NCBI GenBank assembly: GCA_003140175.1
Contig: PLJD01000052.1
Span: 9,504-64,801, forward strand
Length of the DNA: 55,298 nt
DNA from: Actinomycetota bacterium
Lineage (GTDB): Bacteria > Actinomycetota > Acidimicrobiia > IMCC26256 > PALSA-555
Reading direction: 5' to 3'
Shown: piece by piece, positions 30,386 through 39,154 of the stretch
How positions within the stretch are numbered: position 1 is the stretch's first letter
How the letters are laid out: each line of letters begins with the position of its first letter
Translations under genes and position numbers: made by a program
Notes under the pieces: model-generated
What the model was told of the DNA's origin: nothing
The model's database searches: none
The model's input: the letters and a program-made list of their open reading frames with translations, nothing else

Positions 30386-32665
30386 GTGCCCGTGAGCACC
30401 GAGCCGCTGCACCGGGCACTCGGGCTCACCGACGAGGAGCTGGCGGCGATCGTCGCCCTGCTCGGCCGAGACCCGTCCGACCTCGAACTCGCCATGTATG
30501 GCGTCATGTGGTCGGAGCACTGCTCGTACAAATCCTCCAAGCTCGACCTGCGTCGCTTCCCGACCGAGGCGCCCTGGGTTCTGGTCGGCCCCGGCGAGGG
30601 GGCGGGAGTCCTCGACGTCGGCGACGGGCTCGCGGTGGCGGTGCGGATCGAGAGCCACAACCACCCGTCGGCGATCGAGCCGGCCCAGGGGGCAGCGACC
30701 GGCGTGGGCGGCATCATCCGCGATGTCTTCTCCATGGGGGCACGGCCCATCGCCCTGATGGACCCGTTGCGGTTCGGCACCCTCGACGACGCCCGCACCC
30801 GGTACTTGTTCGAGCACGTCGTGGGCGGGATCAGCGCCTACGGCAACTCGGTGGGCGTCCCGACGGTCGGCGGCGAGGCCGTCTTCGACGATTGCTATCG
30901 CGAGAACCCGCTGGTCAACGTGCTCTGCCTGGGCGTGGTGGCCCGCGATCGGCTGGTCCGCGCCGTCGCGGGCGCCCCCGGCAACGTCGCGGTCCTGCTC
31001 GGCGCCTCGACGGGCCGAGACGGGATCGGCGGCGCCAGCGTGCTCGCCTCCGCCGGGTTCGGGGCCGACTCGGAAGGCAAGCGGCCTTCGGTGCAGGTCG
31101 GCGACCCGTTCGAGGAGAAGCGCCTGATCGAGGCCTGCCTCGAGCTCTTCGAGCACGGCCTGGTGGTCGGCGTGCAGGACCTCGGTGCCGGAGGCCTCTC
31201 CTGTGCCGCCTCGGAGACCGCGGCGAGCAGCGACGCCGGCATGGACGTCGACGTTGCCCGCGTGCCGCGTCGCGAGGCCCAGATGACCCCCGTCGAGGTC
31301 ATGACATCGGAGAGCCAGGAGCGCATGCTCGCCATCATCGAGCCCCGCCACGTCGACGCGGTGCTCGCCCTCTGTGACCGCTGGGATATTCGCGCCGCGG
31401 TCGTCGGCCACGTCACCGATACCCGCCGGTTCCGCGTGTTCGATGGACTCTTTGATCCCGCCCGCGGGACGGAACCCGACCCGGCCGCGCTCGCCGACGT
31501 CCCGATCGCCAGCCTCGGGGAGGGGCCCGTCTACGCCCGGCCTCGGGAGCGACCCTGGTCCCAGGAGGCGCTCGTCGCCGCCGACCCGTGGCCCGAGCTC
31601 GCCCGCCAGTTCCCCGACGGCACCGACCTCAGCCCCGAGCTGCTCGCCCTGCTGGCCACCCCCTCCATCGCCGACAAGTCGTGGGTGTGGCGCCAGTACG
31701 ACCACCAGCTGTTCCTGAACACCGTGGTGGGCCCAGGCGGCGACGCCACCGTCCTGCGGCTGCAGGGCACCACCCGGGGTCTGGCGCTCGCGACGGACGG
31801 CAAAGCGCGCTTCTGTCGCCTCGATCCCCGGACCGGCGCTCGCCTCGCGGTTCTCGAAGCGGCGCGCAACGTCGCTTGCGCCGGCGCGACCCCACGCGCG
31901 CTCGTGAACTGTCTCAACTTCGGCAACCCCGAGCATCCGGCCGTCATGTGGCAGTTCCACGAGACGGTCGAGGGCATGAGCGAAGCGTGCGAGGCGCTGG
32001 GTATCCCGGTCATCGGCGGCAACGTCAGCTTCTACAACGAGTCACGAGGCGCGGACATCGATCCGACACCGGTGGCGGGCATCATCGGCTTGATCGAGCA
32101 TCTCGACACGGTCCCGCCACCAGCCGCGCTGGGACCGGGCCAGCAGGTGCTCGTGCTCGGCGAATCCCGCCCGGAGCTGGGAGGCTCCGAGTGGGCCGCG
32201 GTCGTCCACGGTCTGACCGGCGGCGCGCCGCCCGACGCCGATCTCGTCACCGCCGCTCGACTGCACGAGTTCGTGCGGAGCCTGGTGGCCGAGCGGGCGG
32301 TACTCGGCGTCCACGACTGCGCCGACGGCGGCCTCGCCGTGACCCTCGCGGAGATGGCCATCGCCGGCGAATGCGGGTTCTCGCTCACGCCGGCGCCCGG
32401 ACTCGCCGCGGCAGCAGGGTGCTTCGCGGAATCGGCCTCGCGGGTCGTGCTCTCGACCACCCCCGACGCGGCCGCTGCCGTGCTGCGCCGGGCCGAGGCC
32501 GCCGGCGTCCCCGCGCTGGACCTCGGACCCACCGGCGGGGATCGCCTCGTCGTCACCGGCGCCTTCGACGTCGGGATCGCCGAGGTGACCCGGATCTGGC
32601 GTGACGCCATTCCGGACGCGCTCGGTCAGCGTGAAGGCGGGATCCGACCGTCGGGTCGCGTCTGA
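30386..32665 (+). CDS. purL: FGAM synthase, small PurL subunit
   Basis: Catalytic subunit of the PurSQL complex; forms FGAM from FGAR, ATP and ammonia. At 759 aa it is the small type that needs PurS and PurQ. Signatures: YGVMWSEHCSYKSSKLDLRRFP, RIESHNHPSAIEPAQGAATGVGGIIRDVFSMGARPIA, GVQDLGAGGLSCAASE and GGNVSFYNES. The GTG at 30386 has a -10-like TAGGCT 6 nt upstream. The last 40 bp overlap the convergent APS-kinase-like gene. Confidence 0.97.
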   Translation: MPVSTEPLHRALGLTDEELAAIVALLGRDPSDLELAMYGVMWSEHCSYKSSKLDLRRFPTEAPWVLVGPGEGAGVLDVGDGLAVAVRIESHNHPSAIEPAQGAATGVGGIIRDVFSMGARPIALMDPLRFGTLDDARTRYLFEHVVGGISAYGNSVGVPTVGGEAVFDDCYRENPLVNVLCLGVVARDRLVRAVAGAPGNVAVLLGASTGRDGIGGASVLASAGFGADSEGKRPSVQVGDPFEEKRLIEACLELFEHGLVVGVQDLGAGGLSCAASETAASSDAGMDVDVARVPRREAQMTPVEVMTSESQERMLAIIEPRHVDAVLALCDRWDIRAAVVGHVTDTRRFRVFDGLFDPARGTEPDPAALADVPIASLGEGPVYARPRERPWSQEALVAADPWPELARQFPDGTDLSPELLALLATPSIADKSWVWRQYDHQLFLNTVVGPGGDATVLRLQGTTRGLALATDGKARFCRLDPRTGARLAVLEAARNVACAGATPRALVNCLNFGNPEHPAVMWQFHETVEGMSEACEALGIPVIGGNVSFYNESRGADIDPTPVAGIIGLIEHLDTVPPPAALGPGQQVLVLGESRPELGGSEWAAVVHGLTGGAPPDADLVTAARLHEFVRSLVAERAVLGVHDCADGGLAVTLAEMAIAGECGFSLTPAPGLAAAAGCFAESASRVVLSTTPDAAAAVLRRAEAAGVPALDLGPTGGDRLVVTGAFDVGIAEVTRIWRDAIPDALGQREGGIRPSGRV

Positions 32666-33123
32666 GCCCGAGCGTCCGGCTCGCCCACGACCAGTCCCTG
32701 GTCCTCGAGCCAGGAGACGACCTGGGCTGCCGACGCCTCCGGTGAGCGGTCACCGGTCGGGACGCGCAGCTCCGGCGCGTACGGCTCCTCGTAGACGTCG
32801 GGGCCGGGACCGGCGTCGACGAACACCTCGACGAAGCCCGGCACCGTGACGCGCAGCTCCTCGCGGCTCGCTCGCCGGGGCTGATCGACCGCCACCACCG
32901 CGATCGCACCCGCACCCATCACCAGGCGCGCCACCCAAAGGAGCCCGTCGAGCGGGTCGGTCCCGCCCAGGTGCTCACGGACCTCCGACTCGTCCACCAC
33001 CGCGACCGGAGCCCCGCGGCGGCGCAGCTGGGCCGCGACAGCACGAGCGACGGTCGTCTTGCCGGCCCCCCGACGGCCGGTCAGCCACACGCAGCAGCCG
33101 GGTTCGCCGGACACCTCGCCCAC
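32626..33123 (-). CDS. APS-kinase-like P-loop protein, divergent
   Basis: Protein of 165 aa resembling adenylylsulfate kinase: CCVWLTGRRGAGKTTVARAVA (Walker A, residues 16-24), VVDESEVREHLGG where the enzyme has LDGDxVR, and GFVEVFVDAGPGPDVYEEPYAPELRVPT near the end. The GFSxxDRxxN segment and the PRxxAR/FTG region of true APS kinases are missing, and the protein is about 20-30 residues short. It may bind another nucleotide substrate or be inactive. It overlaps purL by 40 bp at its 3' end and is divergent from purF. Confidence 0.7.
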   Translation of the reverse strand: MGEVSGEPGCCVWLTGRRGAGKTTVARAVAAQLRRRGAPVAVVDESEVREHLGGTDPLDGLLWVARLVMGAGAIAVVAVDQPRRASREELRVTVPGFVEVFVDAGPGPDVYEEPYAPELRVPTGDRSPEASAAQVVSWLEDQGLVVGEPDARAQTRPDGRIPPSR

Positions 33124-33180
33124 GCTAGGGCCCGCCCACGGTCAAGGGTCGGCTCAGCCCCGTGGGATACTTGGGTCCAG

Positions 33181-34686
33181 ATGGACACTCGCTCGAGCGC
33201 TGCGGGCCTGGGCCACGCATGCGGCGTCTTCGGCGTCTATGCGCCGGGCCAGCCCGTCGCGGAGCTCACCTATCTCGGGTTGTACGCGCTCCAGCACCGT
33301 GGCCAGGAATCGGCGGGGATCGCGTCCAGCGATGGTCAGACCATGACCGTCGTCAAGGACATGGGCCTCGTCACCCAGGTGTTCGACGAGCGCCGCCTCG
33401 CGCCCTTGGACGGGCACGTCGCGATCGGGCACAACCGCTACTCGACGACCGGGTCCAGCACGTGGCGCAACGCGCAGCCGGTCTACCGATCGGTCGGGGA
33501 CGCCGGGTTCGCGCTCGGCCACAACGGCAACCTCACCAACACCGCCGCTCTCGCCCAGGGTCTCGGCATGCTGCCCGGACTGGCGGCCCCGGCGGCCGAA
33601 GTGGACTCCACCACCGACTCGGCGCTCATTGCCGAGCTCATCGCCAACGAGTACCCCGCCGAGTTGCGCGCCGACGGCCGGGACCTCGAGCTGGCGCTCG
33701 AGCGTGTGCTGCCGCGCCTGGAAGGTGGCTTCTCGCTCGTCCTGATGGACGAAGCTCACCTCGTCGCCGTCCGCGACCGTCACGGCTTCTGGCCGCTCGT
33801 CCTGGGCCGCGTCGAAGGCGGCTGGGTCCTGGCGAGCGAAACCGCGGCGCTCGACATCGTCGGCGCCCACGTCGTGCGGGAGGTCGAAGCGGGCGAGATG
33901 ATCGTCATCGACGCGTCCGGGATGCGCGAGCATCGCTTCGCCGAACCGTCACCCCGGCTGTGCCTCTTCGAGTTCGTGTACTTCGCCCGCCCCGACTCGT
34001 ATCTCTATGGGCACAGCGTGCACGCGGCGCGCCGCCGCATGGGTGAGGAGCTCGCCCGCCAAGCCCCGGTCGACGCCGACATGGTCATGCCGGTTCCCGA
34101 ATCTGGCATCCCCGCCGCACAGGGTTACGCGCACGCGGCGGGCATCCCCTACGGCGACGGTCTGGTGAAGAACCGCTACGTCGGCCGCACCTTCATCGAG
34201 CCGAATCAGCGCCTCCGCAACGGCGGTGTGCGCCTCAAGCTGAACCCGCTCCCCGAGGCGATCCGCGGCAAGCGGCTCGTCGTCGTCGACGATTCCGTCG
34301 TTCGGGGCACCACCACCCGCCAGGTCGTCGCGATGCTGCGGGAAGCCGGCGCGGCCGAGGTGCACTTCCGGGTCTCGTCGCCGCCTTACCGGTGGCCCTG
34401 CTACTACGGCATGGACACCGGTCGACGCTCGGAGCTGTTGGCCGCGGACCTCTCGGTAGGCGAGATCGCCGACTTCTTGAAGGTCGACTCCCTCGCCTAC
34501 CTCGAGTTGGACCGGCTCACCCACGCCACCGGCGCGTCCCCGAACTCCTTCTGCACCGCCTGCCTCACCGGCGAATACCCGGTGCCGATCCAGAGCGCGA
34601 CATCCGACTCGAAACTCGTCCTCGAGTCCCCGGCCGCATCGGACGACGCGCCGTCGCTCCCGGTGGGCGGCCCGTCCTCGGCGTGA
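33181..34686 (+). CDS. purF: Amidophosphoribosyltransferase
   Basis: Committing step of purine synthesis: PRPP plus glutamine to phosphoribosylamine. The 501-aa protein has a short propeptide before Cys14 (GHACGVFGVY), the N-terminal glutaminase nucleophile, then GHNRYSTTG, and the PRPP loop VVVDDSVVRGTT. C-terminal cysteines (CYYGMDTG, SFCTACLTG) fit the Fe-S-cluster type of Bacillus. GATACT at 33166-33171 may be the -10, 9 nt before the ATG. Its stop overlaps purM. A 40-residue Ser/Ala/Pro tail is unusual but harmless-looking. Confidence 0.97.
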   Translation: MDTRSSAAGLGHACGVFGVYAPGQPVAELTYLGLYALQHRGQESAGIASSDGQTMTVVKDMGLVTQVFDERRLAPLDGHVAIGHNRYSTTGSSTWRNAQPVYRSVGDAGFALGHNGNLTNTAALAQGLGMLPGLAAPAAEVDSTTDSALIAELIANEYPAELRADGRDLELALERVLPRLEGGFSLVLMDEAHLVAVRDRHGFWPLVLGRVEGGWVLASETAALDIVGAHVVREVEAGEMIVIDASGMREHRFAEPSPRLCLFEFVYFARPDSYLYGHSVHAARRRMGEELARQAPVDADMVMPVPESGIPAAQGYAHAAGIPYGDGLVKNRYVGRTFIEPNQRLRNGGVRLKLNPLPEAIRGKRLVVVDDSVVRGTTTRQVVAMLREAGAAEVHFRVSSPPYRWPCYYGMDTGRRSELLAADLSVGEIADFLKVDSLAYLELDRLTHATGASPNSFCTACLTGEYPVPIQSATSDSKLVLESPAASDDAPSLPVGGPSSA

Positions 34687-35744
34687 GCCCCCGGCGCGCC
34701 GACGCCCCCCGCCTCACCTACGCCGACGCGGGTGTCGACGTCGCGGCCGGTGAGAAGGCCGTCGAGCTGATCAAAGACCACGTCCACTCCACGTTCCGCA
34801 CCGGGGTGCTCGGCGACGTCGGCGGCTTCGGTGGGCTCTTCGACATCGGACGTCTCGGGTACCGAGATCCCGTGCTGGTCTCCTCGACCGACGGTGTGGG
34901 AACCAAGTCGGTGCTCGTGCGCGACCTGGGCCGCTACGACACCATCGGGATCGACTGCGTCGCGATGTCCGTGGACGACATCGCGGCGCACGGCGCCGAG
35001 CCGCTGTTCTTCCTCGACTACATCTCGGTCGGCCAGCTGGTCCCCGAGCGGGTCGACGACCTCGTCGCCGGCGTCGCTCGAGGATGTCGCGAAGCGGGCT
35101 GTGCGCTCCTCGGCGGCGAGATGTCAGAACACCCGGGCGTGATGGAGCCCGGCGAGTTCGACCTGGTTGGCTTCGCGGTCGGCGTGGTCGAGCGAGGCGC
35201 GCTCCTGCCCGCCGGGGTCGCTCCCGGCGATCAGATCGTCGGCCTGGCGAGCCCGGGTCTGCGCTGCAACGGCTACGCGCTGGCCCGCCAGGCGATCCAA
35301 CGCGCCGACCGTCCGCTCGACAAGCCGCCGTGGCGTGGCGCAGGCCACTCGCTTGGTGCCGAGCTCCTCCGCCCGAGTGTGATCTACGCACCCGCGCTGC
35401 TCGACCTTCGCCGCCGGGTCGAGGTGCACGCAGTGTGTCACGTCACCGGAGGCGGCATCCCCGGCAACCTCGTCCGGGTCCTACCGCCCAGCTGCGACGC
35501 GCACGTCGCGCGCGGGGCGTGGGACGAACCCCGGATCTTCTCGACCATCCAGGCCCTCGGCGAGATCGCCGACGATGAGATGGAGCAGGTGTTCAACCTG
35601 GGACTGGGGATGCTGGTGATCCTGCGTCCCGAAGATGGTCACCGAGCCCTCGACACGCTCCGCGCCGGCGGCCACCAAGCGTGGCGGGTCGGCGAGATCA
35701 CCGACGGGGACGGCCGGGTCGTGATCTCCCACGATCGGAGGTAA
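34683..35744 (+). CDS. purM: AIR synthetase
   Basis: Phosphoribosylformylglycinamidine cyclo-ligase; closes the imidazole ring with ATP. The 353-aa protein shows LTYADAGVDVAAGEKAVELIK, GGFGGLFDI, VSSTDGVGTKSVLV, GIDCVAMSVDDIAAHGAEPLFFLDYISVG, LLGGEMSEHPGVM and HVTGGGIPGNLVRVLP. The GTG at 34683 overlaps the purF stop (GTGA). Last of the purine genes here. Confidence 0.97.
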   Translation: MSPRRADAPRLTYADAGVDVAAGEKAVELIKDHVHSTFRTGVLGDVGGFGGLFDIGRLGYRDPVLVSSTDGVGTKSVLVRDLGRYDTIGIDCVAMSVDDIAAHGAEPLFFLDYISVGQLVPERVDDLVAGVARGCREAGCALLGGEMSEHPGVMEPGEFDLVGFAVGVVERGALLPAGVAPGDQIVGLASPGLRCNGYALARQAIQRADRPLDKPPWRGAGHSLGAELLRPSVIYAPALLDLRRRVEVHAVCHVTGGGIPGNLVRVLPPSCDAHVARGAWDEPRIFSTIQALGEIADDEMEQVFNLGLGMLVILRPEDGHRALDTLRAGGHQAWRVGEITDGDGRVVISHDRR

Positions 35745-35822
35745 CCTGCTCGTGGGGTTGGGGCAATTCGGTGCAGATGCCCCAGACGGGGAAGCCCGCA
35801 GAGCGACCAGAGCAGCGTGCAG

Positions 35823-36044
35823 ATGGAATCCACCCCTGAGCGGCGTGTTCCGGATGATCAGCAAGAAGAACTCCTGACGCCGTCCGAAGTGGCCGCGATG
35901 TTCCGGGTGAACCCCAAGACGGTCACCCGCTGGGCGCGCTCGGGCAAGATCTCCGCCATTCGGACCCTCGGCGGACACCGGCGGTTCCGCAAGAGCGAGA
36001 TCACCCGCATCCTCGCCGAAGGTGGCGAACCGCCCCCGGGCTGA
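35823..36044 (+). CDS. bldC: BldC-family DNA-binding protein
   Basis: Protein of 73 aa consisting of a MerR-like winged HTH: ELLTPSEVAAMFRVNPKTVTRWARSGKISAIRTLGGHRRFRKSEI. This is the BldC family, short regulators that bind direct repeats cooperatively and control development in Streptomyces; the role in this organism is unknown. The start may be ATG 35823 or GTG 35817; neither has a clear ribosome-binding site. A bldC gene close to purM is common in actinobacteria. Confidence 0.93.
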   Translation: MESTPERRVPDDQQEELLTPSEVAAMFRVNPKTVTRWARSGKISAIRTLGGHRRFRKSEITRILAEGGEPPPG

Positions 36045-36066
36045 TCGCCCGAAACCATCGTCGCGG

Positions 36067-36139
36067 TGGCCGGGGCCGGCGTCGATCCGGCGACCCCGCG
36101 CTTTTCAGGCGCGTGCTCTGCCAACTGAGCTACCCGGCC
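36067..36139 (-). tRNA. tRNA-Phe(GAA)
   Basis: 73-nt cloverleaf on the minus strand: acceptor GGCCGGG/CCCGGCC with A73, D-arm GCTCAGTTGGCAGAGC, anticodon stem CGCGC/GCGCG with loop CTGAAAA. CCA is not encoded. Downstream of tRNA-Asp in the same direction. Confidence 0.96.
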
Positions 36140-36175
36140 GCGTCGACGCCGATCCGTTCGGATCGACGTCGCTTG

Positions 36176-36250
36176 CGGTCCTGACGGGATTTGAACCCGC
36201 GGCCTCCGCCTTGACAGGGCGGCGTGCACTCCAAACTGCACCACAGGACC
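36176..36250 (-). tRNA. tRNA-Asp(GTC)
   Basis: 75-nt cloverleaf on the minus strand: acceptor GGTCCTG/CAGGACC with discriminator G, anticodon stem CCGCC/GGCGG with loop CTGTCAA, T-loop TTCAAAT. The 36-bp spacer to tRNA-Phe contains the small hairpin CGATCC-GTTC-GGATCG (36150-36165). Confidence 0.96.
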
Positions 36251-36255
36251 CTCGG

Positions 36256-36277
36256 AGGCGGCGGGCTCCCGCCGCCT
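36256..36277 (-). other. Perfect 10-bp inverted repeat in tRNA spacer
   Basis: AGGCGGCGGG (36256-36265) and CCCGCCGCCT (36268-36277) are exact complements around a 2-nt centre, filling most of the gap between tRNA-Glu and tRNA-Asp. It may guide processing of a Glu-Asp-Phe precursor or act as a partial terminator. Confidence 0.5.
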
Positions 36278-36278
36278 G

Positions 36279-36351
36279 TGCCCCCAGGGGAATTCGAATC
36301 CCCGTTACCGCCTTGAAAGGGCGATGTCCTAGGCCGCTGGACGATGGGGGC
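36279..36351 (-). tRNA. tRNA-Glu(TTC)
   Basis: 73-nt cloverleaf on the minus strand: acceptor GCCCCCA/TGGGGGC with A73, anticodon stem TCGCC/GGCGG with loop CTTTCAA, T-loop TTCGAAT. First of the Glu-Asp-Phe tRNA cluster in transcription order. Confidence 0.96.
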
Positions 36352-36496
36352 TCGTCGCCTCCTGGGAAGCACTGAACTCTATCAGGGGCCTTCTCCACGC
36401 CTCCGGGGCACTGCCGAGCCGCGGTGCGGCGATCACACCGCGAATGGCGAGCGCGTCACCTCTCGACGCTGAACGTGCTCGAGCGCCAAGACGTTT

Positions 36497-37582
36497 TCAG
36501 AACAGTCGCTCGACGGTTGGGATCACGAGGCCCGCGATGCTGGCTTGACCCTCGGGTGTCGGATGGAACGGTGCCTGGCTCTCGAAGCTGCTCGGCGACA
36601 AGACGGAGTAGATCGACAGCCCGTAGGACCACGGGTCGCTCGTGCACCAGCGGTGATCAGCCCGACCCGGCGTGTAGGCGCGCGAGATGTCCGCGACCGC
36701 CACGTTGGGATCCTTGAGCCCTCGCACGGTCGACGTGATCGTCTGGTTCAGCCGCCCGACCAGCGACGACAGGTACTGCACCTGCTGGCGGTACAGCTGG
36801 CTCACGTCGGCGCAGCCGCTCGGCCCGCCGGTGGGCGGAAGCGGGCTGGCGTAGGTGGTGAACACGATCTTGGGGACCGGGTCGTGGTAGGCCCGGGCGC
36901 GCTCCTCGATCCATCGCACCAACGTGACGTCGTTCTGCTCCAGCGTCGGGAGGAAGCTCACGTAGTCCTGCTGGATCGTCGGCCCCGGATTCGCCTGCGT
37001 GCACGCCAGGTTCGCCAGATTGAACGCGTACGCGTAGCCGTTCTCGATGCACGACTCGACGATGTGAACGAACTGCACGTCGTCGGCACCCAACGTGATG
37101 AGGACCAGGTCGGGTTTCGCCGCGTCGTACTCCGGATTGAGGTCCCGCTGGGTATCCCAGTTCCCGAACTCGGCGGGACGGAGCGTGGTGCCGTCGGAGA
37201 CCTCGGGCGCGCTGATTCCGCTGGCGAACGTCGCGCCGGTGCACGCGAACTGGGCGACGGCCGGCGTCGGGTGGAAGTGCTGCGCGACGTGGTGCACGTA
37301 CGCGTCCTTCGAATCGTGGCAGCCGTCATGGGGCGGGTCCCATTTGACGTTGAGGTTCCCGCCCGTCCACTTCCCGTGGACGTATTTGTAGCCGTAGTAG
37401 GTCCCCTCACCCGCGGCGATCGAGTCGCCGAGCTGCACGATCGAACGTGGCGCAGCTGTGGCGGCCCGGGTCCGCGTCGGCTGGCTGTTCGACGTAGCGC
37501 CGCCGGTCCCGCTCGTCACGAGCACCGTCGCCATCGCGACCGCCAGCGCCGCCGACGCCCGGCTGCACATCCAGCGAGGCAT
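36497..37582 (-). CDS. Secreted SGNH/GDSL hydrolase
   Basis: Protein of 361 aa with a signal peptide (residues 1-30) and the SGNH fold: block I SIVQLGDSIAAGEG (catalytic Ser), block III-like ITLGADDVQF, where the usual GxND Asn is replaced (GADD), and block V FHPTPEGQ with the catalytic His. Several cysteines (CHDS, CTGA, CIENG, CTQ) suggest disulfides, as in secreted actinobacterial esterases and lipases. Substrate unknown. No regulator or partner gene is next to it. Confidence 0.85.
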   Translation of the reverse strand: MPRWMCSRASAALAVAMATVLVTSGTGGATSNSQPTRTRAATAAPRSIVQLGDSIAAGEGTYYGYKYVHGKWTGGNLNVKWDPPHDGCHDSKDAYVHHVAQHFHPTPAVAQFACTGATFASGISAPEVSDGTTLRPAEFGNWDTQRDLNPEYDAAKPDLVLITLGADDVQFVHIVESCIENGYAYAFNLANLACTQANPGPTIQQDYVSFLPTLEQNDVTLVRWIEERARAYHDPVPKIVFTTYASPLPPTGGPSGCADVSQLYRQQVQYLSSLVGRLNQTITSTVRGLKDPNVAVADISRAYTPGRADHRWCTSDPWSYGLSIYSVLSPSSFESQAPFHPTPEGQASIAGLVIPTVERLF

Positions 37583-37763
37583 GCGCCGACCGTAGCCAGC
37601 GCGTCACGCGCGACCGTGTCCACCGTCATCCGCCCCCGGCCGATCGGCGGCTCGCACCCCGGATCGTCGATACGAGCTCCCGGTGTGCCCGAGCGCCAGA
37701 TACCCTGACCTCACGGGAGGGTGAACACGGCGACGCGGTCCCGACCGCGTGCTTCCTACCCCG

Positions 37764-37836
37764 GGGTCGCTAGCTCAACTGGCAGAGCAACGGGCTTTTA
37801 ACCCGGCGGTTCAGGGTTCGAGTCCCTGGCGGCCCA
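37764..37836 (+). tRNA. tRNA-Lys(TTT)
   Basis: 73-nt cloverleaf: acceptor GGGTCGC/GCGGCCC (one G-U pair) with A73, D-arm GCTCAACTGGCAGAGC, anticodon loop CTTTTAA, T-loop TTCGAGT. A TACCCT hexamer at about 37701 could be its -10. Confidence 0.96.
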
Positions 37837-37851
37837 CGGTCCGGCTTTCCT

Positions 37852-37874
37852 GCCGACCCGGCTTCCGAGTCGGC
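37852..37874 (+). terminator. Hairpin after tRNA-Lys
   Basis: GCCGAC-c-CGG and CCG-a-GTCGGC pair around a CTT loop, a 9-bp stem with one internal C-A mismatch, 16 nt after the tRNA. No U-tract. Position suggests termination or 3'-end processing. Confidence 0.45.
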
Positions 37875-37981
37875 GGATCGGCCGTGGATGAGGGACCGCT
37901 GGCTGCGGCTCGGGGCGAGCCGCAGTATCCCGCCGCGACGGTCGGTCCAACCACGATGGCCCGGCTCCGGCCTGGGCTTCC

Positions 37982-39049
37982 TCAGCGCGGTGCCGCGGCC
38001 GGCGGCGTCGCCATCGACTGGCGCGGATCGAAGGTCGCCAGCGGCGGGTCGGCCGACCCCGGCTCGGGTGCTGCGCCCAAGTCGTAGAGCACCCGTTGGG
38101 CCACGGCCCGGCCCTCGGTGTACGCGTCGCGGCGGATGACGGCGATCGCCGGGCGGTAGGCGGCGGCCCACGGCGAGTCGCCGAAGGTCAGGAAGGACAC
38201 TCGCTCGGGCAGGGCCACGTCCGCGTCCGCCAGTGCGCGCAGCAGCCTCGGTGCCAGCGGATGCGCGGCGCACAGCAGGGCGGTGGGCGGCCTGGGCGTA
38301 TCGAGGAGCTCGCGGATGGCGCTCGTTACCCGGTCGGGATCATCGGTCCCTCGCATCGTGACCGGTTCGACCGCAACCCCGCGGACAGTCAAGGTCTGGA
38401 CGACGAGGTCGCGTCGGGCCGAGCCCCGCGGCGCCGGGGGCCGCGTCGCTGGCCCGGTGACGTAGGCCACGCGGCGGTGTCCGAGGTCGGCCAGGCGGGT
38501 ACACGCGGCGACGATCGCGGGAGCCTCGATCGCGGCCGCCGACCATGCGGTGGACTCGCCTCCGGCGTCGGGTGCTCGGACGACCCGAAGCCCGGCTTCC
38601 GAGAGCGTCGCGAGGTGCTCGGGGTTCTCGACTGATTCGCCGACGATGAGCGCTTCGACGCGGTGCGCGTAGAGCGTGTCGAGCTCGTGGCGCTCCACGT
38701 CGCGCGACCGGCGGGAGTCGGCGATCAGCACCGCGTAGCCATGCGCCTCGGCCACGTGCTCGACGCCTCGCAGAAAGGGCAGGAACACCGGGTTGGCCAG
38801 GTTGGCGACGAGCACTCCGAGCGTCGCGGTGCGGGCCGTGCGCAGGCCTCGGGCCGACGCGCTCGGCCGATACCCGAGCCGTTCCACGGCCTGCAGGACG
38901 GTCTGACGGGTCGCACCGCTCGCGTAGCCCCGTCCGCTCATGACCCGAGACACCGTGGCAGTGCTCACGCCGGCGTCCGCCGCGACGTGCCGTATCGTCA
39001 CGCCGGGCGGCCCGGCCGGTCTCGCCCCTGCTTCCGGGCTGGGTGCCAC
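37982..39049 (-). CDS. LacI family transcriptional regulator
   Basis: Protein of 355 aa with the LacI HTH (TIRHVAADAGVSTATVSRVMSGRGYASGATRQTVLQAVERLGYRPSASARGL) and a periplasmic-binding-protein-like sensor domain (GVLVANLANPVFLPFLRGVEHVAEAHGYAVLIADS). The GTG at 39049 has AGGAGGAGG just upstream; a second GTG at 39001 starts directly at the HTH. A CG-centred palindrome lies in the 105-bp gap to the divergent esterase gene, so it probably controls that gene and itself. The ligand is probably a sugar or the esterase product, by family analogy. Confidence 0.9.
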   Translation of the reverse strand: MAPSPEAGARPAGPPGVTIRHVAADAGVSTATVSRVMSGRGYASGATRQTVLQAVERLGYRPSASARGLRTARTATLGVLVANLANPVFLPFLRGVEHVAEAHGYAVLIADSRRSRDVERHELDTLYAHRVEALIVGESVENPEHLATLSEAGLRVVRAPDAGGESTAWSAAAIEAPAIVAACTRLADLGHRRVAYVTGPATRPPAPRGSARRDLVVQTLTVRGVAVEPVTMRGTDDPDRVTSAIRELLDTPRPPTALLCAAHPLAPRLLRALADADVALPERVSFLTFGDSPWAAAYRPAIAVIRRDAYTEGRAVAQRVLYDLGAAPEPGSADPPLATFDPRQSMATPPAAAPR

Positions 39050-39104
39050 GGCCTCCTCCTGCTCGCGGCTCGGGCTTGACGTCGACCCATCACACGCGGG
39101 ATTA

Positions 39105-39118
39105 TGCAATCGATTACA
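39105..39118. promoter_or_regulatory. LacI-type operator between lacI-like gene and esterase
   Basis: TGCAATCGATTACA is a 14-bp palindrome with one mismatch, centred on CG, the form bound by LacI-family proteins. It lies between the divergent regulator and esterase starts, 37 bp from the esterase ATG. Confidence 0.65.
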
Positions 39119-39154
39119 CACATCGTAGCGGGGCGGTGCAGGAAGGAAGCGTTG

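Noticed and set aside
30302..31960. A 552-aa minus-strand frame opposite purL
   Set aside because: Shadow frame without domain content; purL is continuous and canonical.
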